Assembly: GCF_963675165.1 (NCBI RefSeq)
Contig: NC_087391.1
Location: 1,197,001 to 1,261,000 of the forward strand
From: Halichondria panicea
Taxonomy: Eukaryota > Porifera > Demospongiae > Suberitida > Halichondriidae
DNA: 64,000 nucleotides
Reading direction: 5' to 3'
Part shown: one piece after another, positions 11,556-29,430 of the stretch
Layout of the letters: each line of letters begins with the position of its first letter
Position numbering within the stretch: position 1 is the stretch's first letter
The notes under the pieces: generated by a model
The model's input: the letters and a program-made list of their open reading frames with translations, nothing else
The model's database searches: none
Told to the model about the DNA's origin: nothing
Position numbers and translations under genes: made by a program

Positions 11556-12573
11556 ATGGATTCTCTAAACTATAGTGACTACAATGGCAGTGCCATTCAA
11601 GAGTTTCCGTACTGGCAACCACTCATAGCTATTGACATTATTATCCACTTTGCAGTACTACTCCCATCAACTTTATTCTGGAATCTCACTGTCTTCACAG
11701 CCCTGATCAAGAGCAAACTCAGCAACAAGCCTCTAACAGTGCTCTACAGTTCCTTGCTATTGGTGCTATGTATGGACAAGATTGTTCAAGCTGTTGCAAC
11801 GACAACCATTTCACCTGACATGCTCAGATTTTGCATATGTTACATTCTAACAAATTCTATTATCTTTTCTTTCACTGCTATATTCTCCACTGTTTTTCTG
11901 TACTGATAATCACTTGCCAGAGCTTGCTACAGCTGCAAATCATCAGAGGGAAGAAACAATGGAACAGCTACCGAAGGATCATCCCCCTTGCATCGGAATA
12001 TGTGTTTTAGCTGGAATGTTCTGGAATGTAGTCATACTTCTTTGGGACATACTTCTGCCAGTGTCATCAAATCCTTGCGAGCCGTTATGTGTACAGAATA
12101 GTACGACAATACTGGAAGCCTTAAACATAAACTTGGGCATTCTCTTAGGCATCTATTTTGTGTCTACACTGCTTCCTACTTCTATCATGGTCATAGTAAC
12201 GTCAGTTTGGTCTGTACAGTTATTTAAGAAAATGTCTATCCAGCAAAAAATCCAGGAGTACAATACCTTGAACAAAAAACTTCTATTCATGCCCATTTTG
12301 ATGGTGACTCTAATCGGACTAATTGGTTATCTGATAGGCGTAGCAATTTCAGAAGTGATAAAGCTAGCGGGAGTGGAAGATTATCTTGGAAACTGGGCCT
12401 ATTTCACAAGCAGGATGTCAAATGCTGTTATCAGCTGTCTACATGGAGTGTCCTATCCGATCACACTGCTCTATTTCAACACCAAGCTAAGAAAAAACTG
12501 GAAGAAATGTTTTAATAGAAGGTCAAACAGAGTGGACCCAGAAATCATCACAATCCAATTAAGGACACTTTAA
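11556..12573 (+). pseudogene. Array receptor copy 7, frameshifted
   Basis: The start (MDSLNYSDYNGS) and the downstream TM4-TM7 half are both well preserved but lie in different frames. A 1-base loss in the T-run near 11893 and a 2-base gain in the C-run near 11985 shift the frame. In-frame changes are a 12-bp gain near 12140 and a 9-bp loss near 12310. It is otherwise close to the intact copies, so the loss looks recent. A sequencing or assembly error at the homopolymers is an alternative. Confidence 0.75.
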
Positions 12574-13044
12574 ATAACTATAGTTATAAATAATTATACA
12601 TTGGAACTTTATTGTTGTGTACACCGTATGAATTACTTGAATTACCGGTATACATGTTTACGCATATCTAAAAACTATACATGCATGTATATAGATGGAA
12701 ACTAAATTACTATACGGATTGTAAAACTTATGGATCGAGGCACAATATTCTATGGTAATAATTATGAGCAAGAACCTTAGGCATGAAAATTAATTAAATG
12801 ATCGTGAATCGGGAATGATCGGGAATGATCGTGTACATCGATAAAAAAAGAATGCTTTTGTCGCCTTTGTAGATTGCCTACAAGTTCAACTGTCTCATTA
12901 GCAGTTAAAGCAGCAGTCCATAAAAGTGTCTACTTCACATGCAAAACAGCTCATTTTTGTGTCCTCACGCACACACCAATCACTCTACCCCTGCTGCGCA
13001 CTGCGCATGCACGGGGTAATTATGCATACTCTGAAACAAGGAAC
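12574..13044. other. Intergenic spacer between copies 7 and 8
   Basis: AT-rich spacer with a small gggaatgatc direct repeat near 12810-12832. It contains one short open frame without recognisable features, and no supported gene. Confidence 0.4.
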
Positions 13045-13189
13045 AAGGAGCACAGTCGTGGTCCATTTCAGCTGATTAGGAGGAGTAAAACGATGAATAG
13101 GAGTAAACGACAACTACCGTACTGGAATGTAACGCATCACATGCAAAGTTGTATTTAGTAAATCAAATATCAAGGGCTATATAAAAAAA
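13045..13189 (+). promoter_or_regulatory. Shared 5' flank of copy 8
   Basis: Same block as before copy 4: gtggtccatttcagctgatt, the cgacaactaccgtactg piece, and TATA-like gtatttagta at 13151-13160, about 30 bp before the ATG. Confidence 0.5.
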
Positions 13190-14188
13190 ATGGATTTTCT
13201 AGACAACAGTGACTACAATGGCAGTGCCATTCAAGAGTTTCCATACTGGCAACCACTCATAGCTATTGACATAATTATCCACTTTGCAGTAATGCTCCCA
13301 TCAACTCTATTCTGGAATCTCACTGTCTTCACAGCCCTGATCAAGAGCAAACTCAGCAACAAGCCTCTAACAGTGCTCTACAGTTCCTTGCTATTGGTAC
13401 TATGTATGGACAAGATTGTTCAAGTTATTTATACAGCAACCATTTCACCAGACATGCTCAGATTTTGTATATGTGACATTTTGAAGAATTCCATTCTCTT
13501 TTCTTTTACTGCATCCTCCATTCTTTTTTCTGTACTGATAATCACTTGCCAGAACCTGCTACAGCTACAAATAATCAGAGGGAAGAAACAATGGAACAGC
13601 TACGGAAGGATCATCCCTTGCATCAGAATATGTGTTCTAGCTGGAATATTTTGGTATGTAGTGGTACTTGTTCAGGCCATTCTTCTGCCAGCGTCATCAA
13701 ATCCTTGCCAGCCATTATGCATACAGAATAGTACATCAGTGCTGGAAATCGAAAACATTCTCTTAGGCATCTATTTTGTATCTACACTGCTTCCTACTTC
13801 TACCATGGTCATAGCAACATCAGTTTGGTCTGTACAGCTATTCAAGAAAATGTCTATCCAGCAAAAAATCCAAGACTATAATACTTTGAGCAAAAAACTT
13901 CTACTTATGCCAATTTTGATGGTGCTTCTAATCGTATGCAATGGAATAATCAGTTTTCTGATGGGCGTAGCAATTTCAGAAGTGTTAATGCTAGCGGGAG
14001 TGAAGGATTACCTTGGAAACTGGGGCTATTTTGCACGCAGTATGTCATTTGCTTTTATTAGCTGTCTACATGGAGTGTCCTATCCAATCACACTGCTCTA
14101 TTTCAACACCAAGCTAAGAAAAAATTGGAAAAGATATTTTACTAGAAAGTCAAACAGAGTGGACCCGGAAATCATCACAGTGCAGTGA
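13190..14188 (+). CDS. Class-A-like 7TM receptor, array copy 8 (intact)
   Basis: A 332-aa single-exon receptor with all seven helices and the family hallmarks: NYN-type N-terminus with an NGS sequon, WNLTVF in TM1, LVLCMDKI in TM2, the CQNLLQLQ end of TM3, LLPTS in TM5, and SYPITLLYF in TM7. Compared with copy 4 the differences cluster in TM4, the second extracellular loop and TM6-TM7 (for example a start of MDFLDNSDYNGS and YFARSMSF), as expected for ligand-facing divergence. The ATG is supported by all homologues. The 3' flank carries the foldback 14362-14757. Confidence 0.85.
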   Translation: MDFLDNSDYNGSAIQEFPYWQPLIAIDIIIHFAVMLPSTLFWNLTVFTALIKSKLSNKPLTVLYSSLLLVLCMDKIVQVIYTATISPDMLRFCICDILKNSILFSFTASSILFSVLIITCQNLLQLQIIRGKKQWNSYGRIIPCIRICVLAGIFWYVVVLVQAILLPASSNPCQPLCIQNSTSVLEIENILLGIYFVSTLLPTSTMVIATSVWSVQLFKKMSIQQKIQDYNTLSKKLLLMPILMVLLIVCNGIISFLMGVAISEVLMLAGVKDYLGNWGYFARSMSFAFISCLHGVSYPITLLYFNTKLRKNWKRYFTRKSNRVDPEIITVQ

Positions 14189-14361
14189 GGAAATTTTTAA
14201 CTGAGTTATATATTTATGGAAACTAAATTATAATACTGCATGATTGTATAAGATGTATAGATACAACAGACACGGTTAGTCAGGTGTAGGGGTTGGTAGA
14301 GATATTCTATTATGCTATTCCTTTCTGCTCAATGTCGGCCGTTCACTTCAATTGTTGGATG

Positions 14362-14757
14362 TGGTCATTTTTCTGCTCAGAGCGATATATACTGGCGTCC
14401 ATATAACACATACATAATATATAGCCCTTTTACGTAGCCATATTATAATGAATTTTCATGAAGAGGGTTAAACACATGCATGGTAGTCACATTCAATCAT
14501 TTTTGTAGCCATGCATACAGTGGCTACACCCACACATTTCAACAAAGATAGCCACAGGAATGCCATGAAACCCATGGGTATAGCCACAATTGCTAAAAAA
14601 ATGGCCAAATAGAATGTGACTACCATGCATGCATGTGTTTAACCACCACTTTGAAAAAGTATACGAGGAGGATTACTATAGCTAAATATTCTAGAAGCGC
14701 TAGGCTCTATGTACGTGCTATACAGACGCCAGTATATTATCGCTCTGGTAACAGAAA
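14362..14757. mobile_element. Long-TIR foldback element, uninterrupted copy
   Basis: About 396 bp. The arms start near ttttctgctcagagcga and end near tcgctctggtaacagaaaa, each arm about 150 bp and imperfect. Inner arms include gtagtcacattc and gaatgtgactac. The copy at 17106-17921 holds an extra insertion that this one lacks, making this the empty site. Confidence 0.8.
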
Positions 14758-14865
14758 AGTGACCGCACTGTCTCATAAGAGGCAGCAATTAATACATGGA
14801 CTTTGAATTTTTGTCATCGTTTTTAGTATTACACTCATGCATGGGCGATCAATAATTATGTTGCA

Positions 14866-15035
14866 TAGTCATGGTCCATTTCAGCTGATTAGGAGTTAAC
14901 GGTGAATAGGCGTAAACGGTGAATAGGCGTAAACGACAACTACCGTACTGAAAATAGCAAGAATGAATATAACGAATCACACGGTTGTATTTAATAAGGA
15001 CAAATGTAAATCAAAAATCAATGTAAGGCTAAAAA
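14866..15035 (+). promoter_or_regulatory. Shared 5' flank of copy 9
   Basis: Contains the gtccatttcagctgattagg block, a local duplication of the gtgaataggcgtaaac piece, and TATA-like gtatttaataagg at 14987-14999, about 50 bp before the ATG. Confidence 0.5.
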
Positions 15036-16043
15036 ATGGATTCTCTGAACTACAGTGACTACAATGGCAGTACCATTCAAGAGTTTCCGTACTGGAAACC
15101 ACTCATAGCTATTGACATTATCATCTACTTTGCAGTACTACTCCCATCAACTCTATTCTGGAATCTCACAGTCTTCACAGTCCTGATCAAGAGCAAACTC
15201 AGCAACAAGCCTCTAACAGTGCTCTACAGTTCCTTGCTATTGGTGCTTTGTATGGACAAGATTGTTCAAGCTATTTATTCGGCAACCATTTCACCAGACA
15301 TGCTCAGATTTTGTATATGTGATATTCTAAAAAATTCCATTCTCTTTTCTTTTACTGCATTCTCCACTCCTTTTTCTGTACTGATAGTCACTTGCCAGAG
15401 TTTGCTACAGCTACAAATCATCAGAGGGAAGAAACAATGGAACAGCTACGGAAGGATCATCCCTTGCATCGGAATATGTGTTCTAGCTGGAACATTCTGG
15501 TATGTGGTGATATTTCTTCAGGACATCCTTCTGCCAGCGTCATCAAATCCATGTCAGCCGTTATGCATACAGAACAGTACGTCAGTGTTAGAAGCCACAA
15601 ACATAACCTTAGGCATCTATTTTGTGTCTACACTGATTCCCAGTTCTATTATGGTCATAGTAACGTCAATTTGGTCTGCACAGATATTTAAGAAAATGTC
15701 TATCCAGCAAAAAATCCAAGACTACAATAGTTTGAACAAAAAACTTTTATTTATGCCCATTTTGATGGTGTTTCTAATCGTATGCAATGGACTAATTGGT
15801 TATCTGATGGGCGTAGCAATTTCAGAAGTGATAAAGCTAGCGGGAGTGGAAGATTACCTTGGAAACTGGGCCTATTTTGCACGCAGTATGTCATTTGCTT
15901 TTATTAGCTGTCTACATGGAGTGTCCTATCCAATCACACTGCTCTATTTCAACACGAAGCTAAGAAAAAACTGGACGAAATATTTGTATAGAAGGTCAAA
16001 CAGAGTGGAGTCAGAAATCATCACAGTGCAAAGTACACTATGA
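15036..16043 (+). CDS. Class-A-like 7TM receptor, array copy 9 (intact)
   Basis: A 335-aa single-exon receptor with all seven helices in the same order and motifs as copies 4 and 8. Its C-terminus is slightly longer (IITVQSTL). The extracellular N-terminus keeps both sequons and the QNST sequon is present in the second extracellular loop. There is no DRY; TM7 has SYPITLLY. It sits between the long foldback 14362-14757 and the deleted copy 10. Expression and ligand are unknown. Confidence 0.85.
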   Translation: MDSLNYSDYNGSTIQEFPYWKPLIAIDIIIYFAVLLPSTLFWNLTVFTVLIKSKLSNKPLTVLYSSLLLVLCMDKIVQAIYSATISPDMLRFCICDILKNSILFSFTAFSTPFSVLIVTCQSLLQLQIIRGKKQWNSYGRIIPCIGICVLAGTFWYVVIFLQDILLPASSNPCQPLCIQNSTSVLEATNITLGIYFVSTLIPSSIMVIVTSIWSAQIFKKMSIQQKIQDYNSLNKKLLFMPILMVFLIVCNGLIGYLMGVAISEVIKLAGVEDYLGNWAYFARSMSFAFISCLHGVSYPITLLYFNTKLRKNWTKYLYRRSNRVESEIITVQSTL

Positions 16044-16339
16044 AATTATCTACGTATAATTATAGTAGTATAATGTAGATGGAAACTAAATTATACTATA
16101 CTGATTGTATAAGATGTGAGGAGGTAGCCATAACTTATCAGTATTATAATTTATATGAGAACATGAGCATGAACCCTAGGCATGAAAATGAAGAAAATTT
16201 ATTGGTGAGAATTGCAAATTCTGCATGTGCTTTTTATAAAGTACATACTTTAAGAGAATGCTAAAAAAGACAGTGAACAAAGAGCACAGGAGTTAACAAT
16301 AAAATAGGAGCAAATGACTGAAAGTAGCAAGAATGTTCA

Positions 16340-16929
16340 TGTAACATTCTAACGAGTTCAATTATCTATTCTTTCACTGTATTCTCCACTCCTTTTTCTG
16401 TACTGACAATCACTTTCCAGAGCTTGCTACAGCTACAAATCATCAGAGGGAAGAAACAATGGAACAGCTACGGAAGGATCATCCCTTGCATCGGAATATG
16501 TGTTATAGCTGGAATATTCTGGTATGTAGTGCTAATTCTTCAGGACACCCTTCTGGCAGAGTCATCAAATCCTTGCCAGCCGTTATGCATACATAATGGT
16601 ACATCAGTGTGCAAAATCGAAAAAATAAGCTTAGGCATCTATTTTGTGTCTATACTGCTTCCTATACTTATACTATGGTCATTGTAACGTCAGTTTGGTC
16701 TGTACAGCTATTCAAGATAATGTCTATCCAGCAAAAAATCCAAGACTATAATACTTTGAGCAAAAAACTTCTATTTATGCCAATTTTGATGATGATTCTA
16801 GTCGCATGGAGTGTCCTATCCAATCACACTGCTCTATTTCAACACGAAGCAAAAAAACAACTGGAAAACATATCATATTTTACTAGAAAGTCAAACAGAG
16901 TGGACCCAGAAATCATCACAGTGCAATGA
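16340..16929 (+). pseudogene. Array receptor copy 10, internally deleted
   Basis: The 5' flank (agcaagaatg) is joined directly to the TM3 region, so the N-terminus, TM1 and TM2 are gone. A frameshift lies near 16672. A second deletion fuses TM6 to the end of TM7 near 16805 (gtcgcatggagtg), with the C-terminus retained. It is non-functional. Confidence 0.85.
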
Positions 16930-17105
16930 GGAAATTTTTAACTGTGCTATAAATTTATTTATGGAAACTAAATTATAATACTGCTGATTGTATAAGATGT
17001 ATAGATACAACAGACACGGTTAGTCAGGTGTAGGGGTTGGTAGAGATATTCTATTATGCTATTCCTTTCTGCTCAATGTCGGCCATTCATTTCAATTGTT
17101 GGATG

Positions 17106-17921
17106 CAGCCACTTTTCTGCTACCAGAGCGATATATACCGGCGTCTGTATAACACATATAATATATAGCCTATATTAAATAGCCCTTCTGGAATATTTAG
17201 CCGTAAGGAATTTTCATGAAGAGGGTTGAACACATGGTAGTCACATTCGATTATTTTGTAGCCATGCATGCATGGGCTACACCCACGCGTTTGGCAAAGA
17301 TAGCCATAGCAAGGGCGTATGAAGAGAAGAGGGTATGCAACTACAAATTACAAATGGGAGGGGCGTGTGAACTAAAAATAGATTGCACGTGCACTTACTC
17401 CATAATAGTCACCAAGCCAGCTATATATATAGCTAGCTAGCACGGTACTGTTGGGTAGAGCTAGCCACAAAGGTCAACAAGCAGAAGAGAAGGACCAATG
17501 CTAGACTAGAAGTAGCCATTGATCAATTCTAAGCTCTTCTATGCGATAAATTTCTAGTATAACAGTGTTCACGCCCACTATCATGCCTATTTACGTGTGG
17601 GCGGTTAGGTAAATATAGTATATCCTGCTGACTCATCAGTTTTTTGATGACTACACAGTACACATTGCGAGTTGCATGCCCTCTTCTTTTCATACGCCCT
17701 TGGTCATAGGAATGCCTTGAAACCTGCAGTGTGTAGCCACATTTGCTACAAAAATGGCCAATTAAGAATGTGACTACCATGTATGCATGTGTTTAATCAC
17801 CATGCACTTTGTGAAAAAAGTATACGAAGAGGATCACTATCTAAATATTCTAGAAGGGCTAGGCCTATGTACGTGCTATACAGACGCCAGTATACTATCG
17901 CTCTGGTAAGAGAAAAGTGAC
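17106..17921. mobile_element. Long-TIR foldback element, interrupted copy
   Basis: Same element as 14362-14757, in the same relative place downstream of a receptor copy. It is split by the 393-bp insertion 17310-17702. The surrounding flanks (16930-17100 and 17925-18140) match 14190-14360 and 14760-15030, which shows block duplication of copies 8-9 and 10-11. Confidence 0.8.
17310..17702. mobile_element. MITE with caagggcgtatgaagag ends, nested
   Basis: Inverted ends of about 33 bp (caagggcgtatgaagagaag ...). The flanking 7-mers gccatag and gtcatag are a probable 7-bp target duplication with one change, and the element is absent from the paralogous site near 14560. It belongs to the same family as 30350-30980; inner sequences such as gactcatcag also match in inverse orientation. 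Confidence 0.85.
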
Positions 17922-18143
17922 CGCACTGTCTCATGAGAGGCAGCAATTAATAATTATACGGACTTTTGTCGTCCTTTTTAATATTACACTCATGCATAGG
18001 CGATTGCATATAGTTGTGGTCCATTTCAGCTGATTAGGAGTTAACAGTGAATAGGAGTAAACGACAACTACCGTACTGAATATAGCAAGAATGAATATAA
18101 CGAATCACGGTTGTATTTTAATAAGGACAAATGGAAATAAAAA

Positions 18144-19133
18144 ATGGATTCTGTGAACTACAGTGACTAAAATGGCAGTGCCATTCAAGAGTTTCCGTAC
18201 TAGCAACCACTCATAGCTATTGAGATTATCATCCACTTTGCAGTAATGCTCCCATCAACTCTATTCTGGAATCTCACTGTCTTCACAGCCCTGATCAAGA
18301 GCAAACTCAGCAACAAGCCTCTAACAGTGCTCTACAGTTCCTTGCTATTGGTGCTTTGTTTGGACAAGATTGTTCAAGCTATTTATACAGCAACCATTTC
18401 ACCAGACATGCTCAAATTTTGTATATGTGATATTCTACCGAATTCAATTCTCTTTTCTTTCACTGCATTCTCCACTGCTTTTTCTGTGCTGATAATCACT
18501 TGCCAGAGCTTGCTACAGCTACAAAATATCAGAGGGAAGAAACAATGGAACAGCTACGGAAGGATCATCCCTTGCATCGGAATATGTGTTATAGCTGGAA
18601 TGTTCTGGTATGTAGTGGCATTTCTTCAGGACATCCTTCTGCCAGCGTCATCAAATCCTTGCGAGCCGTTGTGTGTACAGAATGGTACATCAGTGCGCGA
18701 AACTGAAAACATAACCTTAGCCATATATTTTGTGTCTACACTGCTTCCTACTTTTACCATGGTCATAGTAACGTCAATTTGGTCTGTACAGCTGTTTAAG
18801 AAAATGTCTATCCAGCAAAAAATCAAAGATTACAATACTTTGAACAAAAAACTTATACTTACGCCCATTTTGATGGTGATTCTAATTGTATGCAATGGAG
18901 TAATTGGTTATCTGATGGGCATAGCAATTTCAGAAGTGATAAAGCTAGCGGGAGTGGAAGATTACCTTGGAAACTGGGCCTATTTCGCACGCCGAATGTC
19001 ATATGCTTTTATCAGCTGTCTACATGGAGTGTCCTATCCGATCACACTGCTATATTTGAATACTACGCTAAGAAAAAACTGGAAGAAATATCTGACTAAA
19101 AGGTCAAACAGAGTGGACTCAGCAATGCAATAA
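18144..19133 (+). pseudogene. Array receptor copy 11, N-terminus disabled
   Basis: The original ATG (18144) is followed by two nonsense codons: TAA after MDSVNYSD, and TAG at the PYW position. From an internal ATG at 18246 a 295-aa frame is open to TAA 19131-19133 with TM1 to the tail intact. An internal start would give a receptor lacking the glycosylated N-terminus. I annotate it as a probable pseudogene, with the alternative of a start-shifted functional gene. Confidence 0.65.
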
Positions 19134-19193
19134 GGACATTTTGTATATGCAATTAACTATAGATCTAGTAAATATATACGTATATAGTTTATA

Positions 19194-19564
19194 CATTTGA
19201 GTCTTGATTATCCGAACACCTGGTGTCCGCACCTCATCCAGATGACTGAAATATTAGAAATGAGCCACGTCCATCAATAATTCGAGCAGCATCTGCATGC
19301 AAAATCAGCAAACTATGTCCAGAGCTCTTATAACTGTACTGGAATGCATCAAGGTGACAAGCTATACTGTTAGGCTAAGCTGAAGCGTTTAGCTGCTTCA
19401 CTAATCAGCAACACAAAAGCTTTCAACCAATGAGCATGCGCGAGTAGGTGTTTGGTATAAATATTATAAATACAAGAAGTATCATAAATTAAATTTGGTC
19501 GAATCTTTCATCCGGATAATCGAGATTTCGGATGATCGGGGTTCGGATAATTGAGACTCAACTG
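19194..19564. mobile_element. TA-flanked MITE (Tc1/mariner-like ends)
   Basis: 371 bp bounded by TA on both sides. The ends are catttgagtcttgattatcc and the inverse of ggataattgagactcaactg. TA duplication and short inverted ends fit the Tc1/mariner/pogo group. There is no transposase. Confidence 0.75.
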
Positions 19565-19768
19565 TAACTGTAGATGGAAGATGACTATTACCGTATACCT
19601 TATAATTATCGGACACTTTTCTGGGCCATTTTCTTTGTTTTAATACAGAGGACAATCTGGTGCTTTAATCCCAACAATACCATGGAAGATACATTCCAAG
19701 CATGTTACGTAGCTTTTTAGCTAGCAAGAGTTTTGCAGTTTATTAGCTCGAGAATTATCTAGTTTAGA

Positions 19769-20095
19769 TACCGTAAATCTGGTTAATAAGCGCACATCAA
19801 CTATAGGCGCATACTGATTAGCATACCAAGAACCTCGATAGAAGGCGCATGGTTTTCTGCACAGTTCTCTGCCCAACAACTGGTCTCCACACTTCTTTAT
19901 AGATGTGAAGTATCCTTCACTAGTTGTGTTACTGCTGATATGACTATAGACCTCTTGCAGACAACGATCAAGCCAGCTAATGAAGAAGTGCAGTGTCGAA
20001 GGTGTGGTTATAATATCTATAAACTCATCTGGATAATAGGTGCATAGAGGTCTGCTCTTTCCTCTATATGTGCATGCACTTATTATATACGGTAT
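19769..20095. mobile_element. Probable foldback element with taccgta ends
   Basis: Left end taccgtaaatctggttaata and right end tattatatacggta are imperfect inverses. Internal taagcgcac/aggcgcat motifs resemble the element at 52144-52918. Confidence 0.5.
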
Positions 20096-20446
20096 CGTAT
20101 AGTGCTAATTATATGAGAGCATAAAATATTGCGTTTTAGCCACAATTTTGCGATTAATTTTATTTCTTCGATTAACTTATAATGCCGCAATTTCAATGGG
20201 GATTGTACAGGCCTCCAAGATACAAATTGATAGGTGCTTGCATAAATAGCATTACATGTAGTTTGTAGCGCGTACATTTCTAGCACTGGTAGTACAGCAT
20301 CATGTTGAGTCACACGTTGTACTATGAACTTAGCTAGCTCGCATTCACCTGCCAATATTCCGGATGCGCTATAATGATCTGTTCTAATTATACCCGGACA
20401 ATTTATTATTTTGCTCTCCGATAAATTAGAACATAAATTATACGTG

Positions 20447-20597
20447 GTACTATTCTGATTGTATGTATTATGGACAACAGACACAGCTATAGTCAGGTGT
20501 CATAAGCTCAGTAAAGCCAGAGGTAGCAACAACTTCTTTACCGTTTTTCGGTATCTATGGTAACATAAGCAAGAACCTTAAACCTTAGGAATGCCAC
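20447..20597 (+). repeat. Orphan receptor 3' flank at the array boundary
   Basis: This stretch (acaacagacacagcta, gtcaggtgtcataagctc, tatctatggtaacataagca) is the standard sequence found after receptor copies, but no receptor body precedes it. It abuts the broken end of KPTN. Confidence 0.7.
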
Positions 20598-20719
20598 GTG
20601 AATGATGACAAATGTCCATGGAACCTCCTCGCTCTCTCTCCCTGCCTATCAGATGACGTGCAGGTGAGGGGAGGAGTCTGGCTCAGAGGAGGTATGTACA
20701 ACACTATTATAGCGCTCAC

Positions 20720-21751
20720 TTTGTGTGGAGGAGTTGGAAAGGAGTGAACTTGAGACTGATAGGTTGCCAATCCTCTGCAGAAAACAGAAAACACATAATT
20801 ATTATACTAGAACTTGTTTGGAAACATATAAATACAGTTGAAAAAGCCACAGATAATTATTACACGTACAGTTTCAAGGGAGTACTGTACTGTTGAAATA
20901 CTATGTACCAATGCATATAATAAGCCAATGGAAAAGATTAGTTGACAATGTCACTCCTAAAGCTCAGAGCTAATTATGATAAGAGTATTCAAACTGCACC
21001 TGCGACCTTGTCCCAGCTGAAGGGAGCTTCAGGATCGCATTTGACCCCGTACAGATTGAAGAAGATCTCCTTCGGCTCAGAGTTCTTTATCAGAGTGACC
21101 CCCACAATAATCCCATTGGGCTCCCTCACACATGCATCTATCGAGATCACCTCAGCATCAGCTGCAAAAATAAAATGGAAAAAGTAATGATTCCTTGTAG
21201 AAGCAAAATTATAGTCAATCCAAACAACAATAGACCCGAACAATTCCTTATGAATATAATTACCGGTTTTCTTACAAAGTTGTGCTTACACGTACACTAG
21301 AATCAATTTTCATTAAACAAGCAACAATATGATTGCCTTGGCAACTTGTGTGTACTCTTGTGTACTCTGCACATTCTTACCCAATAATATCAATTCATCC
21401 TCAACAATACTAGTACGATACTAGATGAGACTACCCCCTCCCACCTGGTATGTAATTGAAGGTGATAGGTGTGAGGGAGGGTGGACGTTGGACGGAGGGC
21501 TTGTGGTACTCCAAACAGAAGATCTCTCCTCCCAGCGTCGACACCACCAGCTTGTTTAGGCCATTTATACAGATGTTCAGCAACCCATAGATGTTGCTCT
21601 GTCTTTGTAGAGGGAAAAATTGGGTCTCGTGAAAAATGATCTCCTGCTGACTTGGGACCGGGAATGGACAGTCTGGAACAGGAACGGAGCCCTCATCATT
21701 TAATGGGCTCTCTCCAGTAGCTGGACTCTCACTGATAGATACTGTTGACAT
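20720..21751 (-). CDS. KPTN: Kaptin-like gene, 3' part missing
   Basis: Three exons on the minus strand: 21751-21445 (from ATG), 21161-21000 and 20774-20720, with GT-AG junctions and compatible phases. The protein contains SNIYGLLN, KLVVSTLGGEIFCLEY, ITFNYIPADAEVISIDAC, GIIVGVTLIKNSEP and ISLKFTPFQLLHTK, which match kaptin, the actin-associated protein and KICSTOR subunit acting on mTORC1 nutrient signalling. Only about 175 of the roughly 430 residues expected are found. Downstream of 20720 no kaptin exon is recognisable, and at about 20597 the sequence becomes receptor-array flank. It is either a truncated pseudogene or a gene whose end was displaced. It shares a short divergent promoter region with SEC23. 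Confidence 0.75.
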
Positions 21752-28993
<7,242 letters not shown>

Positions 28994-29430
28994 CACATGT
29001 GACTGTGGATGGATTCATGTGACTAATAGGTTTTATTCATATACAGTACACGTCTGTCGTCTTAATTAATTTTTGTGTTACAATTTGAGATGTAATGATC
29101 ATTAATTTTGTGTATTGAGACAATCCTAGCCGGCCACGTACAGTAATTAGAATTAGTGAAACTGGGCATGATGGGGACCAGCTTTATAATAATGTTGCAA
29201 TAATTATATCTGCGGCGAGGTTGGTCAAATGAATGACATCGACGTCACATGCACACCTATGATTCATAATCAGCCTCATAAAGGTCCAGGGATGCATGAT
29301 CTAATTCCGAACAAAATATAATTATGCAGACAATGTTAATTATTATAGACACTCAATTTTTTAGATCTATAGGTTGGTTGGGCATATACTATAATTATAG
29401 CTAGTTATAAAGAAAAAATAGAAAAGTGGT
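28994..29430. other. Convergent 3' intergenic, SEC23 and nucleoside kinase
   Basis: 437 bp between two stop codons, holding both 3' UTRs. It is AT-rich, with no additional gene and no canonical AATAAA that I can assign with confidence. Confidence 0.5.

Noticed and set aside
20585..20780. Fourth KPTN exon containing EEVPWTFVI
   Set aside because: The frame that reads this phrase cannot be joined in phase to exon 3, and stops lie immediately upstream.
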